This document shows positions 1 to 7,405 of a stretch of DNA of 16,527 nucleotides, piece after piece (position 1 is the stretch's first letter; each line of letters starts with the position of its first letter). The notes under the pieces are model-generated. The model saw only the letters and a list, made by a program, of their open reading frames with translations, was not told the DNA's origin and did no database searches. The stretch comes from an uncultured Bacilli bacterium (GTDB taxonomy: Bacteria; Bacillota_I; Bacilli_A; RF39; UBA660): the NCBI GenBank assembly GCA_910577075.1, contig CAJTKV010000040.1:1-16527 (forward strand). Reading direction: 5' to 3'. The position numbers were made by a program, and so were the translations under genes.

Positions 1-235
1 CTCTTTCCCATACCTTTAATTTTACTTCTTTAGGTATTTCAGTAGCTTTAGTTAAATTATGCTTTTTACCTTTGATAGGTTTATTTATGGTTTTCTTTTT
101 AATAGTATAATCTTCTTTATTATATCTATCTTCCAAATTACATCTGCTACATAATTCTTTTGTTAATTTTTTGTTATGATATTTACACCATACTTCTTTA
201 TTTATCTTTTGTTTTATATACTTACAATTTTCCAT
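1..235 (-). CDS. HNH endonuclease, phage type, N-terminal part (cut by window edge)
   Basis: The frame opens at an ATG on the minus strand (codon 235-233) and stays open to the window edge, giving 78 residues. A GGAG Shine-Dalgarno (248-251) lies 12 nt upstream, which is rather far. The N-terminus has a Cys/His pattern, C4, C17, H20, C29 and C32, that could be a small zinc ribbon. Near the cut end it reads KATEIPKEVKLKVWER, which resembles the conserved run just before the HNH core in many phage and prophage HNH endonucleases. The catalytic core itself lies outside the window. In phages such genes usually sit next to the packaging genes. Here it is next to ordinary chromosomal genes, so it may mark the edge of a prophage or other integrated element. 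The family assignment rests on pattern memory. Confidence 0.6.
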   Translation of the reverse strand, partial: MENCKYIKQKINKEVWCKYHNKKLTKELCSRCNLEDRYNKEDYTIKKKTINKPIKGKKHNLTKATEIPKEVKLKVWER

Positions 236-402
236 TTTTCAAACACACTCCAAACACACTTTTTTAAATTTTTATATGTTTTTATGTGTATTTCTAGTTG
301 AATAAATAACGATATATCGCATGTTTCTAATTTATTTTTATATCAAAAACACTCGACCAAAGCCGTAAAATTGATTTGTAATATACCATACAATAAAAGA
401 AT
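236..402. other. Gene-poor interval, possible element/chromosome junction
   Basis: No gene of normal size fits here. It holds a 10-bp palindrome CGATATATCG (310-319) and a tandem copy of CAAACACACT near 241-260. On the plus strand a short open stretch ends ...KTLDQSRKIDL with a TAA stop at 379-381, about 20 nt before a rightward terminator. That could be the displaced 3' end of a gene interrupted by an insertion, but 16 codons are too few to identify it. Confidence 0.3.
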
Positions 403-435
403 AACTTTAATTGGGGAACCAAGTTAAAGTTTTTT
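403..435 (+). terminator. Rho-independent terminator without a visible upstream gene
   Basis: AACTTTAATTGG (403-414) pairs with CCAAGTTAAAGTT (419-431) around a GGAA loop, with one bulged G, and runs into a T tract. The polarity is rightward. No complete plus-strand gene lies upstream in the window, and the gene that follows has its own promoter. Confidence 0.65.
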
Positions 436-449
436 ATTTGCATAAGTTT

Positions 450-470
450 TGATATAATTAAGTATAGGAG
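450..470 (+). promoter_or_regulatory. Extended -10 promoter and RBS of the DUF21-like/PAP2/SDR operon
   Basis: TGATATAAT (450-458) is an extended -10 with a consensus TATAAT hexamer. No good -35 is present at the proper distance, which fits an extended -10 type. AGGAG (466-470) is the ribosome binding site, 11 nt before the ATG at 482. Confidence 0.6.
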
Positions 471-481
471 AGTAATAAATT

Positions 482-1006
482 ATGAAAAAAGAACGTGATA
501 ATTGGATATTATATGTTTTTGTCTTAACCTTTGTTTTATCCATTGTCTTTAGTGGAATTTCCAATGTTATTGTGGCATCATTTAATGAAGTGGTTCTATT
601 TATTATTTTGCTAATAGTAATATCTTTAGGTATCCTTTTTGATAGTATAGGTACAGCTAGTATTACTGCCAATGAGGCAACCTTTCATTCGATGAGTAGC
701 AATAAGATTAAAGGAGCGAAAGAGGCCATATCGCTGATTAAAAATGCCAGTAAGATTGCCAGTATCTGTAATGATGTTATTGGTGATATATGTGGCATTC
801 TATCTGGTGGATTAGGAGCTGTTTTGGCTATTAGTTTGTCTACTACGACGGGAATTAATAACACCATTATATCAGTTTTAGTATCGGCTCTTATATCTTC
901 TCTTACCGTTGGAGGAAAAGCCATATTTAAAAGAGTTGCCATGTCCAAAAGCGATTCCATCATTTTTACAGTTGGCAAAATAAAACATTTTTTTAGAATA
1001 AAGTAG
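482..1006 (+). CDS. CNNM/DUF21-like integral membrane protein
   Basis: This 174-residue protein has two strong N-terminal hydrophobic segments (about 10-32 and 36-60). A polar stretch with FDSIGTASITANEATFHSMSS follows, then two more hydrophobic segments (about 100-118 and 126-146) and a basic C-terminus. The motifs around FHSM, IKGAKEA and CNDVIGDICGILSG recall the transmembrane domain of CorB/CNNM (DUF21) proteins, which are linked to Mg2+/Co2+ transport. No CBS domains follow, so only the membrane domain is present, and a transport role is inferred. It is the first gene of a three-gene operon; its stop codon overlaps the RBS of the PAP2 gene. Confidence 0.6.
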   Translation: MKKERDNWILYVFVLTFVLSIVFSGISNVIVASFNEVVLFIILLIVISLGILFDSIGTASITANEATFHSMSSNKIKGAKEAISLIKNASKIASICNDVIGDICGILSGGLGAVLAISLSTTTGINNTIISVLVSALISSLTVGGKAIFKRVAMSKSDSIIFTVGKIKHFFRIK

Positions 1007-1013
1007 GTGAAAA

Positions 1014-1622
1014 ATGAAGAGAAAAAAAGCTATTATTATATTAATATGTCTATTTTTATTAGATCTAATATTAGTTTTAACCGATAATATCTCTTTTATT
1101 GATAATAATATATATAGGTTTATTATCAGTTTTAAAAGTGATATTTTAACGAATATTTTTAAAACAATATCTTTTCTCGCTAGCACGAAAGTTATCATTT
1201 TCTTTAATGTCATTATTGCTATAATTGTTCTTATAAATAAAAAAACAAACATGTTATTGATAACTATTTCGAGCATATCTAGTGGTGTTATAAATAATTT
1301 AATAAAGTATATAATAAAAAGAGATAGGCCCTTTGGAATAGCCTTAGTCAATGAGACATTTTATTCTTTTCCCTCAGGTCATTCGATGATTGCTATTTTA
1401 TTTTATGGCATGATTATCTATAAAATTATAGAACATGATTTTAAGTATAAAAGGATTCTCATTGCCATTATAAGCCTTTATATTCTCTTGGTGGGAATAT
1501 CGCGAATATATTTAGGAGTACATTATGCCAGTGATGTTATTGGAGGATATCTATTGGCAACCAGTATTTTATTGATATTGACGTTAGTACATGAAAAATA
1601 TAGTAAGGAGAATCGCATATGA
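1014..1622 (+). CDS. PAP2-family membrane phosphatase
   Basis: A 202-residue integral membrane protein with all three PAP2 acid-phosphatase signatures: K-x6-RP (KYIIKRDRP, about 101-109), PSGHSM (about 120-125) and SRIYLGVHYASD (about 163-174). The invariant Arg and His residues are intact, so it is probably active. Hydrophobic segments surround the motifs, as in lipid phosphatases of the phosphatidylglycerophosphate or undecaprenyl-pyrophosphate phosphatase type; the substrate cannot be told from sequence. The start is supported by AGGTG (1005-1009), 4 nt upstream of the ATG. The gene lies 7 nt after the DUF21-like gene and overlaps the next gene by 4 nt (ATGA), so translation is probably coupled. 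Confidence 0.85.
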   Translation: MKRKKAIIILICLFLLDLILVLTDNISFIDNNIYRFIISFKSDILTNIFKTISFLASTKVIIFFNVIIAIIVLINKKTNMLLITISSISSGVINNLIKYIIKRDRPFGIALVNETFYSFPSGHSMIAILFYGMIIYKIIEHDFKYKRILIAIISLYILLVGISRIYLGVHYASDVIGGYLLATSILLILTLVHEKYSKENRI

Positions 1623-2386
1623 AAGCATTGATAACTGGAGCATCTTCGGGAATCGGTATGGATATGGCTAGATACATGTCTAATGAATTGGGAATTGATT
1701 TAATCTTAGTGGCAAGAAGAGCAACCCGTTTAGAAAAGTTGAAAAAAGAATTAAAGACGGATATTAAAATTATCTCATTAGATTTATCTGACTTTACTAA
1801 TGTACAAAAACTCTATAATGAAACAAAAGAAGAAGATATTGATATCCTAATCAATAATGCCGGATTTGGCCTTTTTGGCGAATTTCATCAGACAGATTTA
1901 GATACGGAAATAAATATGATTGATCTTAATATTAAAGCTGTGCATTATTTGACAAAGCAGTTTTTAGTTGATTTTTATAAAAAGAATTCTGGCTATATCC
2001 TAAACGTCGCCTCATCAGCAGGTTTTATGGCTGGGCCTAAACTAAGTACTTATTATGCCTCAAAAAATTATGTCTTGCGTTTAAGTCAAGCCGTTTATGA
2101 AGAGGTAAAAAGAAACAAAAAAAATATCCATATAAGTGTTTTATGTCCCGGACCGGTGGATACAGAATTTAATGAAGTTGCTCATGGTGAATTCCACACT
2201 AGTTCTGCTTCAAGTGAATATGTAGCCAAATACGCTATTGACAAGATGTTTAAAAACAAATTGGTTATAATTCCCACTTTAAAAATGAAACTAGCTATCT
2301 TTATGACGCGTTTAGTTCCAATGAAGCTACTTTTACATATAACATATAATATTCAAGATCGTAAGACCAAAAAAAGAGTTAAATAA
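1619..2386 (+). CDS. Short-chain dehydrogenase/reductase (SDR), classical type
   Basis: This 255-residue protein has a complete classical SDR layout. It has the Rossmann cofactor motif TGASSGIG near residue 6 and ARR after the second strand, which favours NADP(H). NNAG is near residue 80, the catalytic Ser is in NVASSAGF, the YxxxK pair is in YYASK (about 156-160), and PGPVDTEF is the cofactor-closing loop. It resembles DltE/YqjQ-like oxidoreductases of Firmicutes; the substrate is unknown. The start overlaps the PAP2 stop (ATGA). The C-terminus overlaps the last codons of the convergent gene by 8 nt, inside the shared terminator. Confidence 0.88.
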   Translation: MKALITGASSGIGMDMARYMSNELGIDLILVARRATRLEKLKKELKTDIKIISLDLSDFTNVQKLYNETKEEDIDILINNAGFGLFGEFHQTDLDTEINMIDLNIKAVHYLTKQFLVDFYKKNSGYILNVASSAGFMAGPKLSTYYASKNYVLRLSQAVYEEVKRNKKNIHISVLCPGPVDTEFNEVAHGEFHTSSASSEYVAKYAIDKMFKNKLVIIPTLKMKLAIFMTRLVPMKLLLHITYNIQDRKTKKRVK

Positions 2387-2395
2387 CTCTTTTTT
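2370..2395. terminator. Bidirectional terminator inside two overlapping gene ends
   Basis: AAAAAAGAGTTA (2370-2381) is perfectly complementary to TAACTCTTTTTT (2384-2395), giving an A-tract/hairpin/T-tract in both directions. It contains the stop codons of both the SDR gene and the convergent HEIGH-protein gene. Confidence 0.8.
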
Positions 2396-3350
2396 CTTTA
2401 AATTGTCTAATTAGTTTTAGTGCCTTTCTCTCATCTACTTGGCGATTCCTTCCAAATAATGCATCTTTAATTAAACCATTTATTTCAACCACAGCATCCT
2501 TGCTTCCAACAATTTCCTCTAAGTATTCACAGTAGGCCAAGAAAGCATCATCATCATGTCTTAATTTAGGAAGAACATTATCACATAAATCATTTAATGA
2601 ATCACCTATATTGGGATAAGTTCGCATAAATGTGGAAAATATGCTCGCGCATTCTGTATCATTGATAATCTCTTCAAGAGCTTTTTTTTCGAGATTTATT
2701 CCTTTCTTTGCTGCATCTTTTATCTTATAAAAAATATCCCCGCTTCTTAAAACAATGGGTTCTAAAGTTGCCTCACTTGAAAAAAATCCAGTTCTTATAA
2801 ATAATTTATTATCCTTAATTTCATAAGTACTTACTTTCATATGTCCAATTTCGTGAAGAATGTTTGATTTTTCTTGCATTTTTTTTCTCTTAGATGCATC
2901 CTCGTATTCCAGTTTATTGCTATATAAATCTAATCTGTTTTCTACGGGTGAATACATCGATGCCGCTTCTCTATTAACCGCTAAATAACTAGGAGTATAG
3001 ACAACATGTAAATGTTTAGCATTAAAGTCTAATATATCTATGCGATAACTATTTTTTATATTATAATCGCGGTGTGCCGTAATAGACTTACTTAAATATT
3101 CGACTATTTCTGGATGAATTTCTGAAGAAATCTGATCAACTTGATAACCTGAACGTGCCATATGCCAAGCCAGATCGCCGTCAACATTATTTGGATCAAA
3201 CGGGTATATTTCTGATGTATTATAAGTACCACTTTTATCAAAATGTGAAAAATAACAGATATTTCCAGTATCACAATCGACAGCAACATATCCAAAGTCC
3301 AAATCGCATGCTTCATCAAATAATGTTTGAACGTGAATAAATCTTCTCAT
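2379..3350 (-). CDS. Putative cytoplasmic zinc metallopeptidase (HEIGH motif), unknown family
   Basis: The product is 323 residues from the chosen start, with no signal peptide or membrane segment. An HExxH zinc motif, NILHEIGHMKVS (HEIGH about residues 166-170), lies in the middle. About 60 residues later KALEEIINDTECA could provide a third (Glu) ligand. The C-terminal third is helical and charged, and the N-terminal 110 residues match nothing I recognise. Start choice: an upstream ATG (3356) directly abuts the GGAGG at 3357-3361, while the ATG at 3350 (MRRFIHV) has ideal 6-nt spacing, so 3350 is preferred. The gene is a single unit with its own promoter, divergent from a second HExxH protein. 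Peptidase activity is inferred from the motif only. Confidence 0.7.
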   Translation of the reverse strand: MRRFIHVQTLFDEACDLDFGYVAVDCDTGNICYFSHFDKSGTYNTSEIYPFDPNNVDGDLAWHMARSGYQVDQISSEIHPEIVEYLSKSITAHRDYNIKNSYRIDILDFNAKHLHVVYTPSYLAVNREAASMYSPVENRLDLYSNKLEYEDASKRKKMQEKSNILHEIGHMKVSTYEIKDNKLFIRTGFFSSEATLEPIVLRSGDIFYKIKDAAKKGINLEKKALEEIINDTECASIFSTFMRTYPNIGDSLNDLCDNVLPKLRHDDDAFLAYCEYLEEIVGSKDAVVEINGLIKDALFGRNRQVDERKALKLIRQFKEKRVI

Positions 3351-3373
3351 AGGCATCCTCCATCTAAATGGAT

Positions 3374-3402
3374 ATTATAAACTTAATTTTCTAATACGTA
3401 AA
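3374..3402 (-). promoter_or_regulatory. Promoter of the HEIGH-protein gene
   Basis: Read on the minus strand, TTTACG (3402-3397), a 17-nt spacer and a perfect TATAAT (3379-3374) precede the GGAGG RBS and the ATG at 3350. Confidence 0.7.
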
Positions 3403-3422
3403 CTAGAAATATGAAAATGTTC

Positions 3423-3451
3423 TTAACTATTTATCAAAGATGCGTTATAAT
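3423..3451 (+). promoter_or_regulatory. Promoter of the HELMH-peptidase gene
   Basis: TTAACT (3423-3428), a 17-nt spacer and a perfect TATAAT (3446-3451). A second TATAAT occurs at 3457-3462. The RBS AGGAG (3468-3472) leads to the ATG at 3484. This promoter is back to back with that of the divergent HEIGH gene. Confidence 0.72.
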
Positions 3452-3483
3452 CAAAGTATAATATAGTAGGAGTTAAGTTAATT

Positions 3484-5226
3484 ATGAAAAAGAAAATCAT
3501 ATTATTTATAAGTATTATAGTCCTTGTTATATTAAGTGTTCTTTTTGGAACCTTAATGATAAATAAGCCAGAGGAAAATAAGCCAGAAATATCTGATCTT
3601 GGAAATGGTGTGTATAAGGAAATAATCACAACATCTAATAAGAGTTCCCTTTCTGGACATATCATATATAATGGTATACTTTATTATATTGAAAGAAAAG
3701 ATTTAAATTCAGAAGAAGGAGAATATTATTTAAATACTTTGGATTACCAGACGGGGAGTAAAAAAAGTACTAAAATATTAGATGATAAAAATGCCTTTTG
3801 CTATTTAGATAAAAACATAATAACTTGTAGCAACGATACCAAGAACTATGCCTTTGATTTAAATTTAAATAAAGTCTTAGAATCTAGTATAAGTGATGAT
3901 TATTATGAGGCAGTTATACCATATGATAAAGAATACTGGGAATATGCCAATGGAATACTAAAAAAGGGCAATAAAACAATCAAAATACCCGGTTATGACG
4001 AATCTTTTGCCTATACGGATTATTTGGCTTTAGAAGAAAATACTTTCATTTTGTTTATAAGTTCCAATGAATATTACATCTATGATGTAAAAGCGAATTC
4101 TCTAATTAATACTCATGAGATAAAATATATGAAATATTCATCAGGCTTCATCTTTTACACCTCCTATTATTATCATCTTTATGATTTAAAAAATAACGAG
4201 GAATATACTTATGATGTCAATGGATTAATAGCACCCAATACTACATATTTTGGCGCCTTCGCTAACGATAACTTATATCAAATATCTAATAATACTAACT
4301 CAATAGAAACATATAATACTAAAAATAACAAAGTTTCATCATTTGACATATCATCTTATTTAAAGTATCCAATTTCCAATTTTGAAAACAAGGAAGATAC
4401 TTTACTTATGACGACATTTCTTGATGAAGAATTAGAGTTTATCGTAATCGAAATGGCTAATCATAAACCTAAAGAAAAGAATATCTACGATTACTTAACA
4501 GATCAAAACAAAGAGATAACAGAGACGATTAAAGCAATAAAGGATAAATATAATGTTAATATTAAAATAAAAGATGAGGGAGAAATTATATTTCCGGACT
4601 TTAAAAGCGAGTCTCTTTATACCAATAGTGTAATTAAATCTACTCTTAAGAAAGTTGAACATATTTTGCGCAAATTCCCTGATAATTTCTTCAATCAATT
4701 TCACCATGATACCTATAAAGGGCTTAATATATATCTATCGGGTTCTTTGACGCCATCTTACCCAGAAACTCAAGCCTCGAATCCTGTTGCCTATACCCTA
4801 ATGCAAGATTATTCCTATACGATAGTTCTAGATTCTTTTTACTCAGAACTTGAAAATACAGTCTGTCACGAATTAATGCATGCTATGGAAAATAATTTAA
4901 AAAACAAAAATAAAAAGATATTTACCCAATGGAATAGTTTGAATCCTAAAGGTTTTAATTACTACGATGCTTATAATGGCTACAGAGAATATTACTATAT
5001 TCCTGATATGACTTCTAAGGATAAAGTATACTTTGTCTCTAGTTATTCCTATACATATGATATAGAAGATCGTGCTGAAATATTTGGCAAAATGTGCAGT
5101 GAAGACTCCAATGACGATATCAAACAATATCCCAAACTTTATAAAAAAGCCCAGGCTATTAGAGAAGAATTAATTAAGCAATATCCTGAACTAGAGAACA
5201 GTGTATTTCTAAATAATTACAAATAA
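3484..5226 (+). CDS. Membrane-anchored extracellular zinc metallopeptidase (HELMH motif)
   Basis: This 580-residue protein begins with MKKK and a hydrophobic segment (about 5-26) without a clear lipobox, so it is probably a signal anchor that leaves the bulk outside the cell. Residues about 40-320 are rich in short beta-strand-like units with alternating aromatic and Asp/Asn residues (for example YYIYDVKANS), compatible with a beta-propeller-like sensor domain. The C-terminal part (about 340-580) looks like a gluzincin catalytic domain. It has VCHELMHAME with the HExxH at 462-466, preceded by a run typical of clostridial secreted peptidases (ILRKFPDNFFNQF). EDRAEIFGKM about 65 residues later (E532) is the likely third zinc ligand. 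The target is unknown. It is a single-gene unit ending at a bidirectional terminator. Confidence 0.75.
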   Translation: MKKKIILFISIIVLVILSVLFGTLMINKPEENKPEISDLGNGVYKEIITTSNKSSLSGHIIYNGILYYIERKDLNSEEGEYYLNTLDYQTGSKKSTKILDDKNAFCYLDKNIITCSNDTKNYAFDLNLNKVLESSISDDYYEAVIPYDKEYWEYANGILKKGNKTIKIPGYDESFAYTDYLALEENTFILFISSNEYYIYDVKANSLINTHEIKYMKYSSGFIFYTSYYYHLYDLKNNEEYTYDVNGLIAPNTTYFGAFANDNLYQISNNTNSIETYNTKNNKVSSFDISSYLKYPISNFENKEDTLLMTTFLDEELEFIVIEMANHKPKEKNIYDYLTDQNKEITETIKAIKDKYNVNIKIKDEGEIIFPDFKSESLYTNSVIKSTLKKVEHILRKFPDNFFNQFHHDTYKGLNIYLSGSLTPSYPETQASNPVAYTLMQDYSYTIVLDSFYSELENTVCHELMHAMENNLKNKNKKIFTQWNSLNPKGFNYYDAYNGYREYYYIPDMTSKDKVYFVSSYSYTYDIEDRAEIFGKMCSEDSNDDIKQYPKLYKKAQAIREELIKQYPELENSVFLNNYK

Positions 5227-5247
5227 AAAACGGTTAAACCGTTTTTT
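5225..5247. terminator. Bidirectional terminator
   Basis: AAAAAACGGTT (5225-5235) pairs with AACCGTTTTTT (5237-5247). It ends the HELMH-peptidase gene rightward and overlaps the end of the DUF1653-like gene leftward. The true loop is probably TTAAA, closed by CGG/CCG. Confidence 0.75.
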
Positions 5248-5581
5248 TATGTCCATATTTTTCATTTATATATTCTAACTTCTTAAAGACAAATTCTTCA
5301 TCTTTAATTTGCAAAAGTTCATCATCCGTTAATGGTTCAACTCTTTGAGATTGATGAAATTCTTCCTTTTGCTCATCAGTTAATTCACATACCAAGTCAT
5401 CATACTCGCGAGCAAATACTTTGCCTTCCTGAAACATGGGCTTATAAATAACCATATTGCTCAAATCAATTCCGTTATCTCCCGTATAAGTAACATTTAT
5501 GGCAAGTATTTGATAAATATTCTTTTCTACAAGTGTTTCGCCCTTAAAATGTTTACAAATCATACCTTCTTTTAGTTCCAT
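5234..5581 (-). CDS. DUF1653-like small cytoplasmic protein
   Basis: The product is 115 residues with no membrane segment. Its first half (GMICKHFKGETLVEKNIYQI..., then VIYKPMFQEGKVFAREYDDL) follows the DUF1653 pattern: a basic-aromatic HxKG start, a Y-x-I/V-L strand, an (I/V)VY core and a late aromatic-Arg stretch. The acidic C-terminal half has no known match. Start choice: AGGTGATA lies just upstream of the ATG at 5581. An in-frame ATG at 5599 falls inside the promoter -10 hexamer and cannot be used. Function unknown; DUF1653 proteins are small stand-alone domains without an assigned activity. Confidence 0.6.
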   Translation of the reverse strand: MELKEGMICKHFKGETLVEKNIYQILAINVTYTGDNGIDLSNMVIYKPMFQEGKVFAREYDDLVCELTDEQKEEFHQSQRVEPLTDDELLQIKDEEFVFKKLEYINEKYGHKKTV

Positions 5582-5597
5582 ATTATCACCTAAATTC

Positions 5598-5627
5598 ATT
5601 ATAGCATATTTGACCTAATCGCGCCAA
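5598..5627 (-). promoter_or_regulatory. Promoter of the DUF1653-like gene
   Basis: On the minus strand, TTGGCG (5627-5622), an 18-nt spacer and TATAAT (5603-5598) with an upstream TG (extended -10). It overlaps the promoter of the divergent gene. Confidence 0.7.
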
Positions 5628-5638
5628 TATGGTAATAT
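5610..5638 (+). promoter_or_regulatory. Promoter of the 278-residue unknown gene
   Basis: TTGACC (5610-5615), a 17-nt spacer and TAATAT (5633-5638). The -35 lies inside the opposing promoter's spacer, so the two polymerase sites exclude each other. The RBS AGGGGAG (5656-5662) precedes the ATG at 5668. Confidence 0.6.
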
Positions 5639-5667
5639 ATGTGATGATTTGAAAGAGGGGAGCAGGT

Positions 5668-6504
5668 ATGATAAAAGATAAAAAAGAGGTTCGTGCACTT
5701 TTAAACAAATATTTAACTGATGAAAAAGGCATCAACGCCTTGGGCTTTATTAGCTATCACACATTTGATAAAACATTAATTGAAGAAGATAAAATTGCCA
5801 TTAATGATTTTTTTCGTGAAAACTTTGCCCTCCATCGCTATTCCATAAAATATCAAGATTTACTAAAGAATACTGCTGATGAAATGTGGCTAAGTATTGA
5901 TACTATATTTGACGTTGAACTTTTAGATGAATTTATTGCCTTTGGTATAGCAGCAAATGTATTATCAGAAAATCTCTTATTTAGATTTGATGAATTTGCT
6001 TCATATCCCCGCATAAGTCAAACTTTAAACGCGAACCCCGAAGACTTGCCCCATAATGAAGTGGAAAATTACTTAAATATGATTAAAAAAAGCGTCCTTC
6101 CAAGATTTAAATTGCAAGTAAGTGAGGAGACCCTACGACTATATGAAGAAGAACAAGTGAAGACTTATTCCCTTGAAAGAAAAAAAGAACTTTTGCTTTT
6201 ATGGTGGGATGCGGGAACGCAAAATGAAGACGATGAAAAAACGCGTAAAACCTTCTTAGAATTTCTTGATGAACCCGATATAAATGGCTTGATTTACTTA
6301 ATTAATAGTCTATTTATAAAAAATGATACATCGCTTAATCTTGCAGAAATGATAAAAAAGGGAACAATAGCTAAAAATATCGCTCTGGCAAGTGTTTTGT
6401 ATTATCAATCTACCCCGGAAATAAAGCAAGAAATAGAAGAAGAATTAACAAAGATGTTCGACGAATTTAGTAAAATCGATCAAAAGAAAAAACGTCTAAA
6501 GTAG
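5668..6504 (+). CDS. Conserved-looking cytoplasmic protein of unknown function
   Basis: This 278-residue protein is acidic and mostly helical by composition, with no signal peptide, membrane segment or recognised catalytic motif. Notable segments are an aromatic-rich stretch near residues 35-65 (DFFRENFALHRYSIKYQDLL), a DEMWLSIDTIFDVELLDEF helix, and a Lys/Glu-rich end with a KKKRLK tail. The start has a strong AGGGGAG 5 nt upstream. It is a single unit, divergent from the DUF1653-like gene across an overlapping promoter pair, so the two may be regulated together. I do not recognise the family. Confidence 0.7.
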   Translation: MIKDKKEVRALLNKYLTDEKGINALGFISYHTFDKTLIEEDKIAINDFFRENFALHRYSIKYQDLLKNTADEMWLSIDTIFDVELLDEFIAFGIAANVLSENLLFRFDEFASYPRISQTLNANPEDLPHNEVENYLNMIKKSVLPRFKLQVSEETLRLYEEEQVKTYSLERKKELLLLWWDAGTQNEDDEKTRKTFLEFLDEPDINGLIYLINSLFIKNDTSLNLAEMIKKGTIAKNIALASVLYYQSTPEIKQEIEEELTKMFDEFSKIDQKKKRLK

Positions 6505-6511
6505 ACGTTTT
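6489..6511. terminator. Bidirectional terminator
   Basis: AAAACGTCTA (6489-6498), loop AAG, TAGACGTTTT (6502-6511). The stop codon of the rightward gene (TAG, 6502-6504) lies in the stem. In the leftward direction the hairpin is followed by a better T tract and ends the slipin gene. Confidence 0.75.
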
Positions 6512-6518
6512 GTTTTGG

Positions 6519-7295
6519 TTATTTTTTAGTAACTTTTTCTACGACCTTTTGCATATTGTCTTTGCCAAAAGCACTTAGTACTTCTATTGGAACGGCAAAT
6601 ATAATAGTGTTTGATTGATCAGATGAAATATCATTAAGTGTTGCTAAAGTACGCAAATGTAAAGCCCCTGGTGAAGATGACATAATCTCTGCGGCCTTTG
6701 CCAAATTTTCAGCGGCTTCTTTTTCGCCTGTTGATTTTGTAATAACAGCTTGTTTTTCTCTTTCAGCTTCGGCAATTTTCGCGATAACTCTTTGCATTTC
6801 TTCTGGTAATTTGACATCTTTTAATTCGACGTTTTCAACCTTTATGCCCCATGGATCAGTAGCCTTGTCAATAATAGTACATATTTCTTCCGAAATTTTT
6901 TCTCTCTCTGATAGAAGTTCATCTAAAGATACAGCACCTACCGTATTTCTCATTGTTGTTTGAGCAAGTTGAGAAACGGCATAACGGAAGTTCTCAACAG
7001 CAATAATCGCCTTAGATGCATCAAATACCTTATAATAAATAACGGCATTTATTCTAATTGAAACATTATCCTTAGTAATAGCATCCTGTTCGGGAACATC
7101 TACTGCTTTGGTTCTAATATCCACCTTTTGATAAGATTGAATAATTGGTAGTACGATATTCCATCCCGGTTTTAAAAGTCTCTTAAACTTACCAAATTGG
7201 AAAAGTATTCCTCTTTCATATTCATCGATCTGTCTAATTGAACTAAGTAAAAGACAAATTACTAAAATCACAACAACCCAAAGTATAAATTCCAT
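6519..7295 (-). CDS. Slipin / stomatin-like SPFH-domain membrane protein
   Basis: A 258-residue protein with one N-terminal hydrophobic segment (about 3-18) and an SPFH core: EYERGILFQFGKFKRLLKPGWN, VDIRTKAVDVPEQDAITKDNVSIRINAVIYYKV, then NTVGAVSLDELLSEREKI. A helical Ala/Glu-rich segment, IAEAEREKQAVITKSTGEKEAAENLAKAA, follows. This order matches bacterial slipins, which oligomerise on the membrane and form scaffold microdomains. Slipins often sit beside an NfeD protease-like gene, but none is present here. Start: ATG at 7295 with AAAGGAG 7 nt upstream. It has its own promoter and its length is normal for the family. Confidence 0.9.
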   Translation of the reverse strand: MEFILWVVVILVICLLLSSIRQIDEYERGILFQFGKFKRLLKPGWNIVLPIIQSYQKVDIRTKAVDVPEQDAITKDNVSIRINAVIYYKVFDASKAIIAVENFRYAVSQLAQTTMRNTVGAVSLDELLSEREKISEEICTIIDKATDPWGIKVENVELKDVKLPEEMQRVIAKIAEAEREKQAVITKSTGEKEAAENLAKAAEIMSSSPGALHLRTLATLNDISSDQSNTIIFAVPIEVLSAFGKDNMQKVVEKVTKK

Positions 7296-7316
7296 GCATA
7301 TTCTCCTTTCACTTAT

Positions 7317-7345
7317 ATTGTATAATTAAACAAACTAAAATACAA
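7317..7345 (-). promoter_or_regulatory. Promoter of the slipin gene
   Basis: On the minus strand, TTGTAT (7345-7340), a 17-nt spacer and TACAAT (7322-7317). Its -35 is only 6 bp from the -35 of the divergent operon. Confidence 0.6.
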
Positions 7346-7351
7346 CAAATA

Positions 7352-7380
7352 TTGACTTTTTTTCCCGAGTAAAGTACTAT
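7352..7380 (+). promoter_or_regulatory. Promoter of the six-TM / methyltransferase / nadK operon
   Basis: TTGACT (7352-7357), a 17-nt spacer and TACTAT (7375-7380). A GGTG Shine-Dalgarno (7394-7397) precedes the ATG at 7406. Confidence 0.65.
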
Positions 7381-7405
7381 TAATTTAGAGAATGGTGAAT
7401 ATATT

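Noticed and set aside
878..1351. Minus-strand 157-residue hydrophobic open frame
   Set aside because: It lies opposite the DUF21-like and PAP2 genes, which have clear family motifs, RBSs and operon spacing. It has no promoter or RBS of its own and is a composition shadow.
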